Part shown: positions 12,038 through 21,645 of the stretch, piece by piece
How the letters are laid out: every line of letters starts with the position of its first letter
How positions within the stretch are numbered: the stretch's first letter is position 1
DNA from: Mycobacterium sp. M26
GTDB taxonomy: Bacteria > Actinomycetota > Actinomycetes > Mycobacteriales > Mycobacteriaceae
DNA: 64,000 bases
Direction of reading: 5' to 3'
Assembly (NCBI RefSeq): GCF_001494595.1
Contig: NZ_LN929908.1
Span: 1,091,716-1,155,715 of the forward strand
Notes under the pieces: model-generated
Told to the model about the DNA's origin: nothing
Database searches by the model: none
What the model saw: the letters and a program-made list of their open reading frames with translations, nothing else
Position numbers and translations under genes: made by a program

Positions 12038-12643
12038 ATGGACACCGACGAGATCTGGCACAACATCGACGAGCAGCGCGCGAGCCTCGCCGATCTGCTC
12101 GATACTCTCAGCCCCCAGCAGTGGGAGCAGCAGTCGTTGTGCCGTGGGTGGAAGGTTCGCGATGTCGCCGCGCACCTCACGCACTCGCAGATGGGCCCCC
12201 TGCAGGCGATGGTCGAAGCCGCCCGCTCCGGCTTTCGGTTCGACCCGATGATCAACCGGCTGGCACTGGCCGACACCCGTTCCCAGGCCGAGATCGTTGC
12301 TGCCCTGCGAGCCTCGGTGGGCTCGCGTAAACACATCATCGGCACCAAGCCCGCCGACCCGTTGACCGACGTTCTGGTGCACGGCCAGGACATCACGATT
12401 CCGCTGGGCATCGACCGGCCCGTCCCCGCCGCGGCGGGCGCAGCGGCGGCACATCACCTGTGGCACATGGTGTTTCCGATGCGGCCGGCCAGCCGGGCCA
12501 AGGGAATTCGGCTGACGGCCTCCGACGCGGACTTCGTCGCGGGGGACGGCTACGAGATCAGCGCACCGGTCCGCGACATCCTGCTGGTGCTGACCGGCCG
12601 TCGAACTGCGATCTCCGACGAGGTTGACGCCCACCGGACCTGA
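12038..12643 (+). CDS. DinB-like / maleylpyruvate isomerase-family protein (TIGR03083 type)
   Basis: 201 residues. The N-terminal four-helix bundle has the hallmark QQSLCRGWKVRDVAAHLTH, where W-x-V-x-D-x-x-A-H-L is the metal-binding signature of the mycothiol-dependent maleylpyruvate isomerase/DinB superfamily. A second conserved His is in DVLVHGQDI (around residue 115). Many such actinobacterial proteins use or are suspected to use mycothiol in detoxification. Divergent from and probably controlled by the MarR regulator at 11537. The exact substrate is not known. Confidence 0.8.
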   Translation: MDTDEIWHNIDEQRASLADLLDTLSPQQWEQQSLCRGWKVRDVAAHLTHSQMGPLQAMVEAARSGFRFDPMINRLALADTRSQAEIVAALRASVGSRKHIIGTKPADPLTDVLVHGQDITIPLGIDRPVPAAAGAAAAHHLWHMVFPMRPASRAKGIRLTASDADFVAGDGYEISAPVRDILLVLTGRRTAISDEVDAHRT

Positions 12644-12646
12644 GCA

Positions 12647-13300
12647 TCACTGCGCGGGCGGTGCCTGCAGTCCGGGAAGCACATAACGGCGCATGTAGCG
12701 CCGTACCGCCTCGTAGTCGTCGGCGTCGAGCGTGTCGCCCGGCACGGTGCCCAGACTGATCTGTACTCGGGCCACCCATTCGGCGGCCTCATCCAGTTCG
12801 GTGTCGGGGTGAATCTCGCCGCTGTCCCGTGCCGCCTCGAGATACGGCCGCCAGAACTGGCCGAGATCGGGCAGCAGGCCCTGCACACCGGCTCCCGCGC
12901 AGGCGGCGAATTCCTCGGGCTCGTCGCGCCGCAACTGCATCACCAGTGCTCCGGGGCTTTCATGCGCGCTGCGCCCCAGCCGCACACCCACGGCCAGCCG
13001 CTCTTCGAAACCCGTGAGGGCGGCCAGAGTCTGGTTGGACTCCTCCCAGAACGCCTCGTTGAGCCGGACCAGGGCCGCGCCGAGCAGCGACACCTTGTCG
13101 GGGTAGTGCCGGTAGAGCCACCCGCGGGACACCCCGGCGGCCTCGGCCACCTCCGAGACGGTGGTGGCGCGGATGCCTTTGGCCCGCAGACAGACCTCAG
13201 CGGCGTCGATCAGTCGCTCCCGGACCGTCTTCGCGGCGGTCCGGCTGGCCGCGTCGGCGCTTGCGGTCACCCCGGCTTCTCCTTCGACGTCATCCAACAT
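12647..13300 (-). CDS. TetR-family transcriptional regulator
   Basis: 217 residues with an N-terminal TetR helix-turn-helix: RERLIDAAEVCLRAKG, then TTVSEVAEAAGVSRGWLYRHYPDK (about residues 44-67). The C-terminal ligand domain is generic. An ATG start at 13300 without an obvious ribosome site is used; GTG codons slightly inside are possible. It is divergent from the acyl-CoA synthetase gene at 13443 with an inverted repeat between, so regulation of that gene by an acyl-CoA or fatty acid ligand is a reasonable inference. Its stop lies only 3 bases past the stop of the convergent DinB-like gene. Confidence 0.92.
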   Translation of the reverse strand: MLDDVEGEAGVTASADAASRTAAKTVRERLIDAAEVCLRAKGIRATTVSEVAEAAGVSRGWLYRHYPDKVSLLGAALVRLNEAFWEESNQTLAALTGFEERLAVGVRLGRSAHESPGALVMQLRRDEPEEFAACAGAGVQGLLPDLGQFWRPYLEAARDSGEIHPDTELDEAAEWVARVQISLGTVPGDTLDADDYEAVRRYMRRYVLPGLQAPPAQ

Positions 13301-13347
13301 GCCCCGTCATCCTGTCAAACCTGCTTACCAGCCGCCGAGACTGTGGA

Positions 13348-13373
13348 GTAGACAGATTGCTAATCCTGTTTAC
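13348..13373. promoter_or_regulatory. Inverted repeat, probable TetR operator
   Basis: GTAGACAG-N10-CTGTTTAC pairs at 7 of 8 arm positions and sits between the divergent TetR and acyl-CoA synthetase genes. It lies about 10 bases upstream of a TATTCT -10 candidate (13384-13389). Size and position fit a TetR-family operator. Confidence 0.6.
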
Positions 13374-13442
13374 CCTGGGCCTCTATTCTGACCTGTGCCG
13401 CCCGCGAAATCGGCGGTAAAACCTCAATTCGACGGGAGTCCG

Positions 13443-15026
13443 ATGGCCGAGACGGTCCAGCAGCTGCTCCGGGAACGCCGCAGCGACACCGGCCCCGCGG
13501 TGAAGTTCGACGATCAGGTGTGGACCTGGCAGGAGCATCTCGGGGAAGCCGAACGCCAGGCGGCCGCCCTGATCGCCCTCGCCAACACCGACCGGCCGTT
13601 GCATGTGGGCACCCTGCTGGGCAATACCCCCGCGATGCTGACCGCGATGGCCGCCGCCGGCCTCGGCGGCTACGTGCTCTGCGGAGTGAACAACACCCGT
13701 CGCGGTGCGGCGCTGGCCCGTGACATCGCCAAGGCGCACTGCCAGATCCTGCTGACCGACGCCGCCCACCGTGATCTGCTCGACGGACTGGACCTGCCCG
13801 GTGTCCGGGTGGTCGACGTCGATTCACCGGACTGGCAGACCCTGCTCGACGGCGCGGGGGAGTTGGTTCCGCACCGTGAGGTCAGCGCCACCGACACCTT
13901 CATGCTGATCTTCACCTCGGGCACCAGTGGCGAGCCCAAGGCCGTTCAGGTCGCCCACATGATGGTTCCGTTCGCGGGGGTGGCCCTCGTCGACCGGTTC
14001 GAGATCACCACCGCCGACGTCTGCTACCTGTCGATGCCGCTGTTCCACTCCAATGCGCTGATGGCCGGCTGGGCGGTGGCGTTGTCGGCCGGAGCGGCCA
14101 TGGCACCGGCCAGCTTCACCGCCTCCGGTCTGCTCGACGACCTGCGCCGCTACGGCGCCACCTACATGAACTACGTCGGCAAGCCACTGGCCTACGTGCT
14201 GGCCACCCCCGAGCGGCCCGATGACCATGACAACCCGCTGCGGGTCGCGTTCGGCAACGAGGCCACCGACCGGGACATCGCCGAGTTCGGCCGTCGCTTC
14301 GGCTGCACGGTCTGGGACGGATTCGGCTCCACCGAGGGCGCGGTCATCATCACCCGTGAGGAGAACTGCCCGCCGGGATCAGTCGGCCGGGGCTTCCCCG
14401 GGGTGGCCATCTACAACTCCGAGACGCTGCAGGAATGCGCGACGGCCCAGTTCGACGCCACCGGGGCGCTGGCCAACCCGGACGAGGCGATCGGCGAGAT
14501 CGTCAACACCACCGGTGGCGGCATGTTCGGGGGTTACTACAACGACGCCGGTGCCACCGACGAGCGGCTGCGCCACGGCATGTACTGGTCCGGTGACCTG
14601 GGGTACCGCGACGCCGACGGGTGGATCTACCTGGCCGGGCGCACCGCCGACTGGATGCGGGTGGACGGCGAGAACATGGCTGCTGCCCCGATCGAGCGCA
14701 TCATCCTGCGGCTGCCCGAGGTGAGCCAGGCCGTGGTCTACCCGGTGCCCGACGAGCATGTCGGTGACCAGGTGATGGTGGCCCTGCTGCTCACCGAACA
14801 GGCCAAGCTCACCCCGGAGGGTTTCGGCGAGTTCCTGGCCGCCCAGCCCGACCTGTCGCCGAAGGCCTGGCCCCGCCACGTCTGGATCGCCGACGAACTG
14901 CCCACCACCGCCACCAACAAGGTCCTCAAACGCGAGCTGATCACCCGCGGTGCCCACCCTGAGGGCGGTGAACTGTGGTCCCGCGGGGCCCGCGACAAGG
15001 TCTACCGCGTCGTCACCCCGGAATAG
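13443..15026 (+). CDS. Fatty acyl-CoA synthetase / acyl-AMP ligase (FadD1/FadD17-like)
   Basis: Adenylate-forming enzyme of the ANL superfamily that activates a carboxylic acid as acyl-AMP and then acyl-CoA. Motifs: P-loop IFTSGTSGEPKA (about residues 155-166), the SMPLFHSNA segment, GFGSTEG (A5 motif), YWSGDLGYRDADGWIYLAGR (A7-A8), and a C-terminal domain with the catalytic TATNKVLKREL lysine (A10). ATG at 13443 has GGGAG nine bases upstream; a longer frame from 13395 has no such support. 527 residues is standard. The sequence recalls mycobacterial FadD1/FadD17; the true substrate (fatty acid or steroid side chain) cannot be told. Confidence 0.9.
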   Translation: MAETVQQLLRERRSDTGPAVKFDDQVWTWQEHLGEAERQAAALIALANTDRPLHVGTLLGNTPAMLTAMAAAGLGGYVLCGVNNTRRGAALARDIAKAHCQILLTDAAHRDLLDGLDLPGVRVVDVDSPDWQTLLDGAGELVPHREVSATDTFMLIFTSGTSGEPKAVQVAHMMVPFAGVALVDRFEITTADVCYLSMPLFHSNALMAGWAVALSAGAAMAPASFTASGLLDDLRRYGATYMNYVGKPLAYVLATPERPDDHDNPLRVAFGNEATDRDIAEFGRRFGCTVWDGFGSTEGAVIITREENCPPGSVGRGFPGVAIYNSETLQECATAQFDATGALANPDEAIGEIVNTTGGGMFGGYYNDAGATDERLRHGMYWSGDLGYRDADGWIYLAGRTADWMRVDGENMAAAPIERIILRLPEVSQAVVYPVPDEHVGDQVMVALLLTEQAKLTPEGFGEFLAAQPDLSPKAWPRHVWIADELPTTATNKVLKRELITRGAHPEGGELWSRGARDKVYRVVTPE

Positions 15027-15164
15027 CGCCGGCCGATGACGCGTTTGGGCAGGTGACGGTCAACCTGGCATACTGGGCCGTCGACCACCTCAGGTACCGG
15101 TTCACGCCCGTTGACTAGGGACTTCCCAAGGGCGACCCGGCGACCTACGAATGAAGAGGACACC

Positions 15165-15395
15165 ATGAAGACAGGCATTCATCCTGCCTACGCCGAGACC
15201 ACCGTGGTCTGCGGCTGTGGCAACAGCTTCACCACGCGTAGCACCAAGGAAGGCGGCCACATCGTGGTCGAGGTCTGCTCGCAGTGCCATCCCTTCTACA
15301 CCGGCAAGCAGAAGATCCTCGACAGCGGCGGCCGCGTGGCCCGCTTCGAGAAGCGCTACGGCAAGCGCAAGACGAACGAGTCGGCTGACAACTAG
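15165..15395 (+). CDS. rpmE: 50S ribosomal protein L31, zinc-binding form
   Basis: 76 residues. Begins MKTGIHPAY and carries the four zinc-ligand cysteines C16, C18, C38 and C41 of the C+ type. Mycobacteria usually keep a second, Cys-free copy under Zur control elsewhere for zinc limitation; that copy is not in this window. The start ATG has AGAGGA in front. Sits between the acyl-CoA synthetase and prfA; a strong hairpin follows the stop. Confidence 0.97.
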   Translation: MKTGIHPAYAETTVVCGCGNSFTTRSTKEGGHIVVEVCSQCHPFYTGKQKILDSGGRVARFEKRYGKRKTNESADN

Positions 15396-15403
15396 CTGCC
15401 TTA

Positions 15404-15449
15404 CCGACGCCCGATCTGTCGCGAATTTCAGCGAGAGGCCGGGCGTCGG
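15404..15449 (+). terminator. Hairpin after rpmE, probable terminator or attenuator
   Basis: CCGACGCCCG (15404-15413) pairs perfectly with CGGGCGTCGG (15440-15449). The 26-base loop has a smaller internal TCGC/GCGA stem. No U-tract follows, as is common for mycobacterial intrinsic-like terminators. Confidence 0.6.
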
Positions 15450-15485
15450 TCTGCGTTCGGGCACAGTTGAGGTGAAGGAGGGTTG

Positions 15486-16562
15486 ATGGCGCAACAAGCC
15501 GCGATGGCAATCGATACCGTGCTCGCCGAGCACGCGGACCTCGAGCGTCAGCTGTCCGACCCCGATCTGCACGGTGACGCCGCCAATGCCCGCCGGGTTG
15601 GGCGGCGCTTCGCCCAGCTCGCGCCGATCGTCGCCACTTACCGCAGGCTGGAGACGGCGCGCGGTGACCTGGAGGCCGCCCGCGAACTGGCCGCCGAGGA
15701 TGCATCCTTCGCCGCCGAGGTCCCCGAGTTGGAGACCCGGGTGGCCGAACTCGACGCTCACCTGACCGACTTGCTGGCCCCCCGTGACCCGCATGACGCC
15801 GACGACATCGTGCTCGAGGTGAAATCCGGTGAGGGCGGCGAGGAGTCGGCTTTGTTCGCCGCGGACCTGGCCAGGATGTACATCCGCTACGCCGAGCGGC
15901 ACGGCTGGACGGTTACCCTGCTCGACGAGACCACGAGCGACCTGGGCGGCTACAAAGATGCGACGCTGTCCATCCGCAGCAAGGGTGACTCGGCCGACGG
16001 GGTCTGGGCGCGACTGAAATTCGAAGGCGGCGTGCACCGCGTGCAGCGGGTGCCGGTCACCGAATCGCAGGGCCGGGTGCACACCTCGGCGGCCGGCGTG
16101 CTCGTCTACCCCGAGCCCGAAGAGGTCGAGCAGGTCGCGATCGACGAGTCGGACCTGCGCATCGACGTCTACCGGTCCTCCGGCAAGGGCGGCCAGGGCG
16201 TGAACACCACCGACTCCGCGGTGCGCATTACCCACCTGCCCACCGGCATCGTCGTCACCTGCCAGAACGAACGTTCGCAGCTGCAGAACAAAGCCCGTGC
16301 CATGCAGGTGCTGGCCGCGCGGCTGCAGGCACTGGCCGAGGAGCAGGCGCAGGCCGACGCCTCGGCCGACCGGGCCAGCCAGATCCGCACCGTCGACCGC
16401 AGCGAACGCATCCGGACCTACAACTTCCCGGAGAACCGGATCGCTGATCACCGGATCAACTTCAAGGCGCACAATCTCGACCAGGTGCTCGACGGTGACA
16501 TGGACGCGCTGCTCGACGCGCTGGGCGAGGCCGACAAGCAAGCCCGGCTCGCGCAGGCCTAA
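15486..16562 (+). CDS. prfA: Peptide chain release factor 1
   Basis: Recognises UAA/UAG stop codons and triggers peptide release on the ribosome. 358 residues. The GGQ catalytic motif lies in [17 protein letters not shown] at about 235-237, and the anticodon-like tripeptide region is in the domain before it. AAGGAGGG lies just upstream; the ATG at 15486 has the better spacing than the adjacent TTG at 15483. Followed closely by prmC, which methylates the GGQ glutamine, a conserved functional pairing. Confidence 0.97.
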   Translation: MAQQAAMAIDTVLAEHADLERQLSDPDLHGDAANARRVGRRFAQLAPIVATYRRLETARGDLEAARELAAEDASFAAEVPELETRVAELDAHLTDLLAPRDPHDADDIVLEVKSGEGGEESALFAADLARMYIRYAERHGWTVTLLDETTSDLGGYKDATLSIRSKGDSADGVWARLKFEGGVHRVQRVPVTESQGRVHTSAAGVLVYPEPEEVEQVAIDESDLRIDVYRSSGKGGQGVNTTDSAVRITHLPTGIVVTCQNERSQLQNKARAMQVLAARLQALAEEQAQADASADRASQIRTVDRSERIRTYNFPENRIADHRINFKAHNLDQVLDGDMDALLDALGEADKQARLAQA

Positions 16563-16573
16563 GCCAGCCGATC

Positions 16574-17449
16574 GTGACGAACCGAGCCACCGGCCTGAGC
16601 CGGCTGCGCCGAGCCATCGACTCCGCCGCCGCATCCCTCGCCGGGGCCGGGATTGACTCGGCGCGAACCGATGCCGAGCTGTTGGCCGCCTATGTGGCCG
16701 GTACCGAACGGAGCCGGCTGACGATGATCGACCCGCCCGGCCCGGACTTCTACCACCATTACGACCAGGTGATCGCCCGGCGTGCGCAACGCATCCCGGT
16801 CCAGCATCTGACCGGTACCGCGGCGTTCGGGCCGCTGGAGTTGCAGGTCGGCCCCGGCGTGTTCATCCCGCGCCCCGAGACTGAGGCCCTGCTGGAATGG
16901 GCTGTGGCCCAACAGTTGCCGGCCCAACCCGTGATCATCGACCTGTGCACCGGATCGGGGGCACTGGCGGTCGCACTGGCCACCGCACGGCCCGACGCCC
17001 GGGTGATAGCGGTGGACGACGACCCCATCGCCCTGGAGTACGCCAAGCGCAACGCCCGGGCCACCGCCGTCGAACTCGTGGCCGCCGACGTCACCGCAGC
17101 CGGGTTGCTGGCCGAGCTGACCGGTACGGTCGACCTCGTGGTGTCCAACCCGCCCTACATCCCGGCCGGTGCCGTGCTGGAACCCGAAGTCGCCCAGCAT
17201 GACCCGGCGCACGCCCTGTTCGGCGGCCCGGACGGGATGGCCGTGATCGGTCCGATCACCGGCCACGCCGGGCGCTGGCTGCGGCCGGGTGGCTGGTTGG
17301 CCATCGAACACGACGACACAACATCGGATCAGACGGTTGAAACCATCAGCCGCACTGGACTTTTCACAGCGATCACGGCACGCCGCGATCTGGCGGGCCG
17401 GCCGCGTTTCGTGACGGCTCGTAGGACGGGCATGGAGGAGCCAACGTGA
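16574..17449 (+). CDS. prmC: Peptide chain release factor N5-glutamine methyltransferase
   Basis: SAM-dependent methylation of the GGQ glutamine in release factors. 291 residues: N-terminal helical release-factor-binding domain, PRPETEALLEW before the Rossmann fold, VIIDLCTGSGALAV as SAM motif I, and the catalytic NPPY at about 192-195. GTG start 11 bases after prfA; its stop overlaps the GTG of the next gene (GTGA). Also known as hemK. Confidence 0.95.
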   Translation: MTNRATGLSRLRRAIDSAAASLAGAGIDSARTDAELLAAYVAGTERSRLTMIDPPGPDFYHHYDQVIARRAQRIPVQHLTGTAAFGPLELQVGPGVFIPRPETEALLEWAVAQQLPAQPVIIDLCTGSGALAVALATARPDARVIAVDDDPIALEYAKRNARATAVELVAADVTAAGLLAELTGTVDLVVSNPPYIPAGAVLEPEVAQHDPAHALFGGPDGMAVIGPITGHAGRWLRPGGWLAIEHDDTTSDQTVETISRTGLFTAITARRDLAGRPRFVTARRTGMEEPT

Positions 17450-18099
17450 CCCAGGTATTCGACTGTTCGGACAGCGCCCGGCGCTCCGAGGCGATCGCGG
17501 CGGCCGCCGCTGCGGTCAAGAGCGGCCGGCTGGTCGTCATGCCCACCGACACCGTCTACGGTCTGGGCGCCGATGCGTTCGACAGCAACGCCGTCGCCAG
17601 CCTGCTCGCCGCCAAAGGGCGCGGCCGGGACATGCCGGTCGGCGTGCTGGTCGGGTCCTGGCACACCATCGAAGGCCTGGTCTACACCGTTCCGCACGCC
17701 GCCCGAGAGCTGATCCGGGCGTTTTGGCCCGGCGCGCTGAGCCTGGTCGTTCGCCAGGCGCCGTCGTTGCAGTGGGACCTCGGTGACGCCCGGGGCACCG
17801 TCATGCTGCGGATGCCGTTGCATCCGGTGGCCATCGAACTGCTTCGCGAGACCGGCCCGATGGCGGTGTCGAGCGCGAACATCTCCGGGCGGCCGGCGGC
17901 CAACACGGCTGAAGAGGCCCAGCACCAGCTCGGTGATCTGGTCCAGGTCTACCTCGACGCCGGCCCGTCTCAGGCGCAGGCTGCTTCCACCATCGTCGAC
18001 CTCACCGGTCCGGCACCGCGGCTGCTGCGGGAAGGACCCATCAGCGCGCAGGCCATCGCCGAGGTGCTGGGCGTCGACGTCGAGTCACTGACCGCCTGA
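17446..18099 (+). CDS. Threonylcarbamoyl-AMP synthase (Sua5/YwlC/YrdC family)
   Basis: Makes threonylcarbamoyl-adenylate from threonine, bicarbonate and ATP for the t6A37 modification of ANN-reading tRNAs. 217 residues, single YrdC domain: VVMPTDTVYGLGADAF (about 26-42), AAKGRGRDMPVGV, FWPGALSLVV, RMPLHPVAIELL and PMAVSSANISGRPA are all present. It is the short form without a long Sua5 extension. Coupled to prmC by a 4-base overlap. Confidence 0.95.
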   Translation: MTQVFDCSDSARRSEAIAAAAAAVKSGRLVVMPTDTVYGLGADAFDSNAVASLLAAKGRGRDMPVGVLVGSWHTIEGLVYTVPHAARELIRAFWPGALSLVVRQAPSLQWDLGDARGTVMLRMPLHPVAIELLRETGPMAVSSANISGRPAANTAEEAQHQLGDLVQVYLDAGPSQAQAASTIVDLTGPAPRLLREGPISAQAIAEVLGVDVESLTA

Positions 18100-18130
18100 T
18101 CGGCTCCACGTCGGTCACAGCTTGGTGCAG

Positions 18131-18136
18131 TACGGT
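18131..18136 (+). promoter_or_regulatory. Putative -10 element of wecA (leaderless)
   Basis: TACGGT ends 8 nt before the ATG of wecA, the spacing expected of leaderless mycobacterial transcripts. No Shine-Dalgarno sequence is visible. Confidence 0.5.
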
Positions 18137-18144
18137 TTGTCCAA

Positions 18145-19335
18145 ATGGTCAGCGGATCCGAAGTCGTTCTCGCGCTGTCCGACCGCGGCGCCGGTGTTCC
18201 GTTACGGGAGCTCGCGCTCGTCGGCCTGACCGCGGCGATCATCACCTATTTCGCGACCGGCTGGGTTCGGGTGCTGGCCACCCGCGCCGGGGCCCTGGCC
18301 TACCCGCGCGAGCGTGACGTCCACACCCGCCCCACCCCACGAATGGGCGGGCTGGCGATGTATCTGGGTGTGGTGGCCGCCGTCTTCCTGGCCTCCCAGC
18401 TTCCGGCACTGACGCGCGGCTTCATCTACTCCTCGGGAATGCCGGCGGTGGTGGTGGCCGGCGGACTGATCATGGGCATCGGGTTGATCGACGACCGCTG
18501 GGGTCTGGACGCTCTGACCAAGTTCGCCGGCCAGATCACGGCCGCCAGCGTGCTGGTCACCATGGGCGTGGCCTGGAGCGTGCTCTACATCCCGTTCGGG
18601 GGAGTGGGCACCATCGTGCTCGACCAGGTGTCCTCGATCCTGCTGACGCTGGCGCTGACGGTGTCGATCGTCAACGCGATGAACTTCGTCGACGGGCTCG
18701 ACGGCCTGGCCGCCGGGCTGGGGTTGATCACCGCCTCGGCCATCTGCATCTTCTCCGTCGGACTGCTCCGCGACCACGGCGGCGACGTGCTGTTCTACCC
18801 GCCCGCCGTCATCTCCGTCGTGCTGGCCGGCGCCTGCCTGGGCTTCCTACCGCACAACTTCTACCGGGCCAAGATCTTCATGGGCGATTCCGGCTCAATG
18901 CTGATCGGCCTGATGCTGGCCGCCGCCTCGACCACCGCGGCAGGCCCGATCTCGCAGAGCGCGTACGGCGCCCGCGACGTCTTCGCGCTGCTGTCGCCGT
19001 TCCTACTGGTGGTCGCCGTCATGTTCGTGCCGGCCCTGGACATGCTGCTGGCCATCGTGCGCCGCACCCGGGCGGGGCTCAGCCCGTTCAGCCCCGACAA
19101 GATGCACCTGCACCATCGGTTGCTGCAGATCGGGCATTCGCACCGGCGCGTGGTGCTGCTCATCTACTTGTGGGTCGGCATCGTCGCGCTCGGCGCGGCG
19201 AGCACGATCTTCTTCGATCCGCGCTACACCGGGGGCGTCATGCTGGCCGCCATCGTGGTGGCGGTGGTGGTCACTCTGATCCCGTTGTTGCGCCGCGGAA
19301 GCGACGACTACGACGAGATTTACGACGCGGAGTAG
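18145..19335 (+). CDS. wecA: Decaprenyl-phosphate GlcNAc-1-phosphate transferase
   Basis: Integral membrane enzyme that transfers GlcNAc-1-phosphate from UDP-GlcNAc to decaprenyl phosphate. It starts the disaccharide linker that joins arabinogalactan to peptidoglycan. 396 residues with about 11 transmembrane segments. Signature cytoplasmic motifs: PTPRMGG, IDDRWGLDALTKF, NFVDGLDGLAAG, AKIFMGDSGS and a HLHHRL loop. Position upstream of atpI matches Rv1302. It is the only cell-wall gene of this run; murA lies 9 kb downstream. Confidence 0.95.
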   Translation: MVSGSEVVLALSDRGAGVPLRELALVGLTAAIITYFATGWVRVLATRAGALAYPRERDVHTRPTPRMGGLAMYLGVVAAVFLASQLPALTRGFIYSSGMPAVVVAGGLIMGIGLIDDRWGLDALTKFAGQITAASVLVTMGVAWSVLYIPFGGVGTIVLDQVSSILLTLALTVSIVNAMNFVDGLDGLAAGLGLITASAICIFSVGLLRDHGGDVLFYPPAVISVVLAGACLGFLPHNFYRAKIFMGDSGSMLIGLMLAAASTTAAGPISQSAYGARDVFALLSPFLLVVAVMFVPALDMLLAIVRRTRAGLSPFSPDKMHLHHRLLQIGHSHRRVVLLIYLWVGIVALGAASTIFFDPRYTGGVMLAAIVVAVVVTLIPLLRRGSDDYDEIYDAE

Positions 19336-19569
19336 TAGACGTATTTAGGGCTGTCTACCATGTGGTACGGTGCTGGCAGAACCCGAAAGAAACCTCGCGG
19401 GTTGCCGGCCCCCGGCCCGTCGGACTCACCTCCGATGAGCCGCTTTATGACCGACAAAGGGAGCTGCCCCTTGGGTGATTCCAGCGCGCCCGTCGCCGTC
19501 CGATACGCTCGGCGGGCCACGCACGAATCGCTCGGCCAGCTCTCGACAACGCAAGATTGAGGTGAACCT
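19336..19569 (+). promoter_or_regulatory. Leader/promoter region of the atp operon
   Basis: 234 bases between wecA and atpI with no credible gene. An extended -10, TGG-TACGGT (TACGGT at 19366-19371), is the best promoter candidate and would give a leader of about 190 nt. A small open frame starting inside the -10 lacks a ribosome site and was not accepted. Confidence 0.4.
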
Positions 19570-20037
19570 GTGACGACGCCAGCGCAAGATGCGCCGTTGG
19601 TGTTTCCGTCCGTTGCCTTCCGGCCCGTTCGGCTGCTTGCGATCTGCGTTGCCCTGACCGCCGTCGCCGTGGGCTTGGCCGCCTGGGCCGGCTACGTGAT
19701 GTTCGGCGTGTTCTTCGGTGTGGGTCTGGCGCTGGGCCTGACCAACGCGATCCTCGTCCAGCGCTCGGTCGAGTCGATCACCGCCGGTGACCACCCCCTC
19801 AAGCGCAAGATGGCGCTGAACTCCGCCACCCGGCTGCTGGTCATCAGCGCTATCGGCCTGGCGATCGCCTTCACCTTCCGGCCGAGTGGCCTCGGGGTCC
19901 TGTTCGGCCTGGCTTTGTTCCAAGTTTTGCTTGTTTTGAGTACTGCGCTGCCGGTGTGGAAGAAAATTCGCACGGGTGACGACAGTGACGTTGTAGCCGC
20001 GGGGTCGGGCACCCCAGACGAAGCACCGAAGGATTGA
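19570..20037 (+). CDS. atpI: ATP synthase assembly protein I
   Basis: 155-residue membrane protein with four predicted transmembrane helices and a hydrophilic C-terminal tail. AtpI-type proteins help assemble the c-ring or act in Mg2+ uptake for it. The GTG start has GAGGTGAA upstream. First gene of the atp operon, seven bases before atpB, as Rv1303 is in M. tuberculosis. Sequence conservation of AtpI is low, so the call relies on topology and position. Confidence 0.88.
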   Translation: MTTPAQDAPLVFPSVAFRPVRLLAICVALTAVAVGLAAWAGYVMFGVFFGVGLALGLTNAILVQRSVESITAGDHPLKRKMALNSATRLLVISAIGLAIAFTFRPSGLGVLFGLALFQVLLVLSTALPVWKKIRTGDDSDVVAAGSGTPDEAPKD

Positions 20038-20044
20038 GCACACC

Positions 20045-20800
20045 ATGAGTGAACGAATCCTCGCCGAGGGCGCGATCGAGGTCGGCCATCACACCGAGGC
20101 CACCTGGTTGGGAATGACGGTCAACGTCGACACCATCCTGGCCACCGCCGTCGCGGCCGTCATCGTGATCGCGCTGGCCTTCGTGCTGCGCGCCAAGGTC
20201 ACCTCGACCGGCGTGCCCAGCGGTGTGCAGCTGTTCTGGGAGGCGTTGACCACGCAGATGCGCGGCCAGATCGAGTCGGCCATCGGGATGAAGATCGCCC
20301 CGTTCGTGCTGCCACTGGCCGTCACGCTGTTCGTGTTCATCCTGATCGCCAACTGGATCTCGGTGCTGCCGGTGCAGTACGGCACCGCCGACGGCGGCAC
20401 CCACGAACTGCTCAAGCCGCCGGCCGCCGACATCAACTTCGTGCTGGCGCTCGCCCTGTTCGTTTTCATCTGCTACCACGCCGCCGGTATCTGGCGCCGC
20501 GGTCTGCTGGGTCACCCGGTCAAGCTGCTCAAGGGTCACGTCGCGTTCCTGGCGCCGATCAACCTGGTCGAGGAGATCGCCAAGCCGATCTCGCTGTCGC
20601 TCCGACTTTTCGGCAACATCTTCGCCGGCGGCATCATGGTCGCGCTGATCGCGCTGTTCCCGCCGTACATCATGTGGGCGCCCAACGCGATCTGGAAGAC
20701 CTTCGACCTCTTCGTCGGCCTCATCCAGGCGTTCATCTTCGCCCTGCTGACGATTCTGTACTTCAGCCAGTCCATGGAACTGGATGAGGAGCACCACTAA
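20045..20800 (+). CDS. atpB: ATP synthase F0 subunit a
   Basis: 251-residue membrane subunit forming the proton half-channels against the c-ring. The essential arginine is in [14 protein letters not shown] (helix 5, about residues 182-195); the C-terminal helix [19 protein letters not shown] is typical. Part of atpIBEFHAGDC. A 71-base gap follows before atpE. Confidence 0.97.
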   Translation: MSERILAEGAIEVGHHTEATWLGMTVNVDTILATAVAAVIVIALAFVLRAKVTSTGVPSGVQLFWEALTTQMRGQIESAIGMKIAPFVLPLAVTLFVFILIANWISVLPVQYGTADGGTHELLKPPAADINFVLALALFVFICYHAAGIWRRGLLGHPVKLLKGHVAFLAPINLVEEIAKPISLSLRLFGNIFAGGIMVALIALFPPYIMWAPNAIWKTFDLFVGLIQAFIFALLTILYFSQSMELDEEHH

Positions 20801-20868
20801 ATAGACGTGTTCGACCCCCGAACCACCCACAGCCTGGTAGGTGTCCTACCAGCAATCAAGGAGGATAA

Positions 20869-21123
<255 letters not shown>

Positions 21124-21128
21124 CCGGC

Positions 21129-21641
21129 ATGGGGGAGCACAGCGTCACCTTGTTGGCGGCTGAGGAAGGCGGCGGCACGTCGAACTTCCTCATCCCCAAC
21201 GGCACCTTCTTCTTCGTGCTGGCCATCTTCTTGATCGTGCTCGGCGTGATCGGCAAGTTCGTCGTGCCGCCGATCCAGAAGGTGCTCGGTGAGCGCGAGG
21301 CGATGGTCGTCAAGACCACCGAGGACAACCGCAAGGCCGCCGAGCAGGAAGCCGCCGCCGACTCCGATTTCCAGAAGGAGATGCAGGCGGCCCGCACCGA
21401 GGCATCGGGTATCCGCGACGAGGCTCGGGCCGAGGGCCGGGCCATCCTCGAGGAGATGCGGGGCCGCGCCAACGAAGAGGTCGCGGCCACCCTGCAGCAG
21501 GCCTCCGACCAACTCAAGGTGCAAAGCGATGCGATCGCGACGGACCTGAGGTCGTCGGTGGAGACCCTGTCGGCGACCCTGGCCAGCCGGGTCCTCGGGG
21601 TCGAGGTTTCCAGCACGTCGGCGTCAGCGCCGGGACGGTAG
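21129..21641 (+). CDS. atpF: ATP synthase F0 subunit b
   Basis: 170 residues: one N-terminal membrane helix (about 24-46, [16 protein letters not shown]) and a long charged helical stator stalk rich in Ala/Glu/Arg. It pairs with the b-like part of AtpH to form the peripheral stalk. Only five bases after atpE and four before atpH. Confidence 0.96.
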   Translation: MGEHSVTLLAAEEGGGTSNFLIPNGTFFFVLAIFLIVLGVIGKFVVPPIQKVLGEREAMVVKTTEDNRKAAEQEAAADSDFQKEMQAARTEASGIRDEARAEGRAILEEMRGRANEEVAATLQQASDQLKVQSDAIATDLRSSVETLSATLASRVLGVEVSSTSASAPGR

Positions 21642-21645
21642 GAGA

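Noticed and set aside
13395..13442. Longer N-terminus for the acyl-CoA synthetase
   Set aside because: No ribosome site before it, close to the -10 box, and family members begin near the chosen ATG.
19360..19560. 66-residue frame before atpI
   Set aside because: Starts at the probable -10 region, no ribosome site, composition not protein-like.
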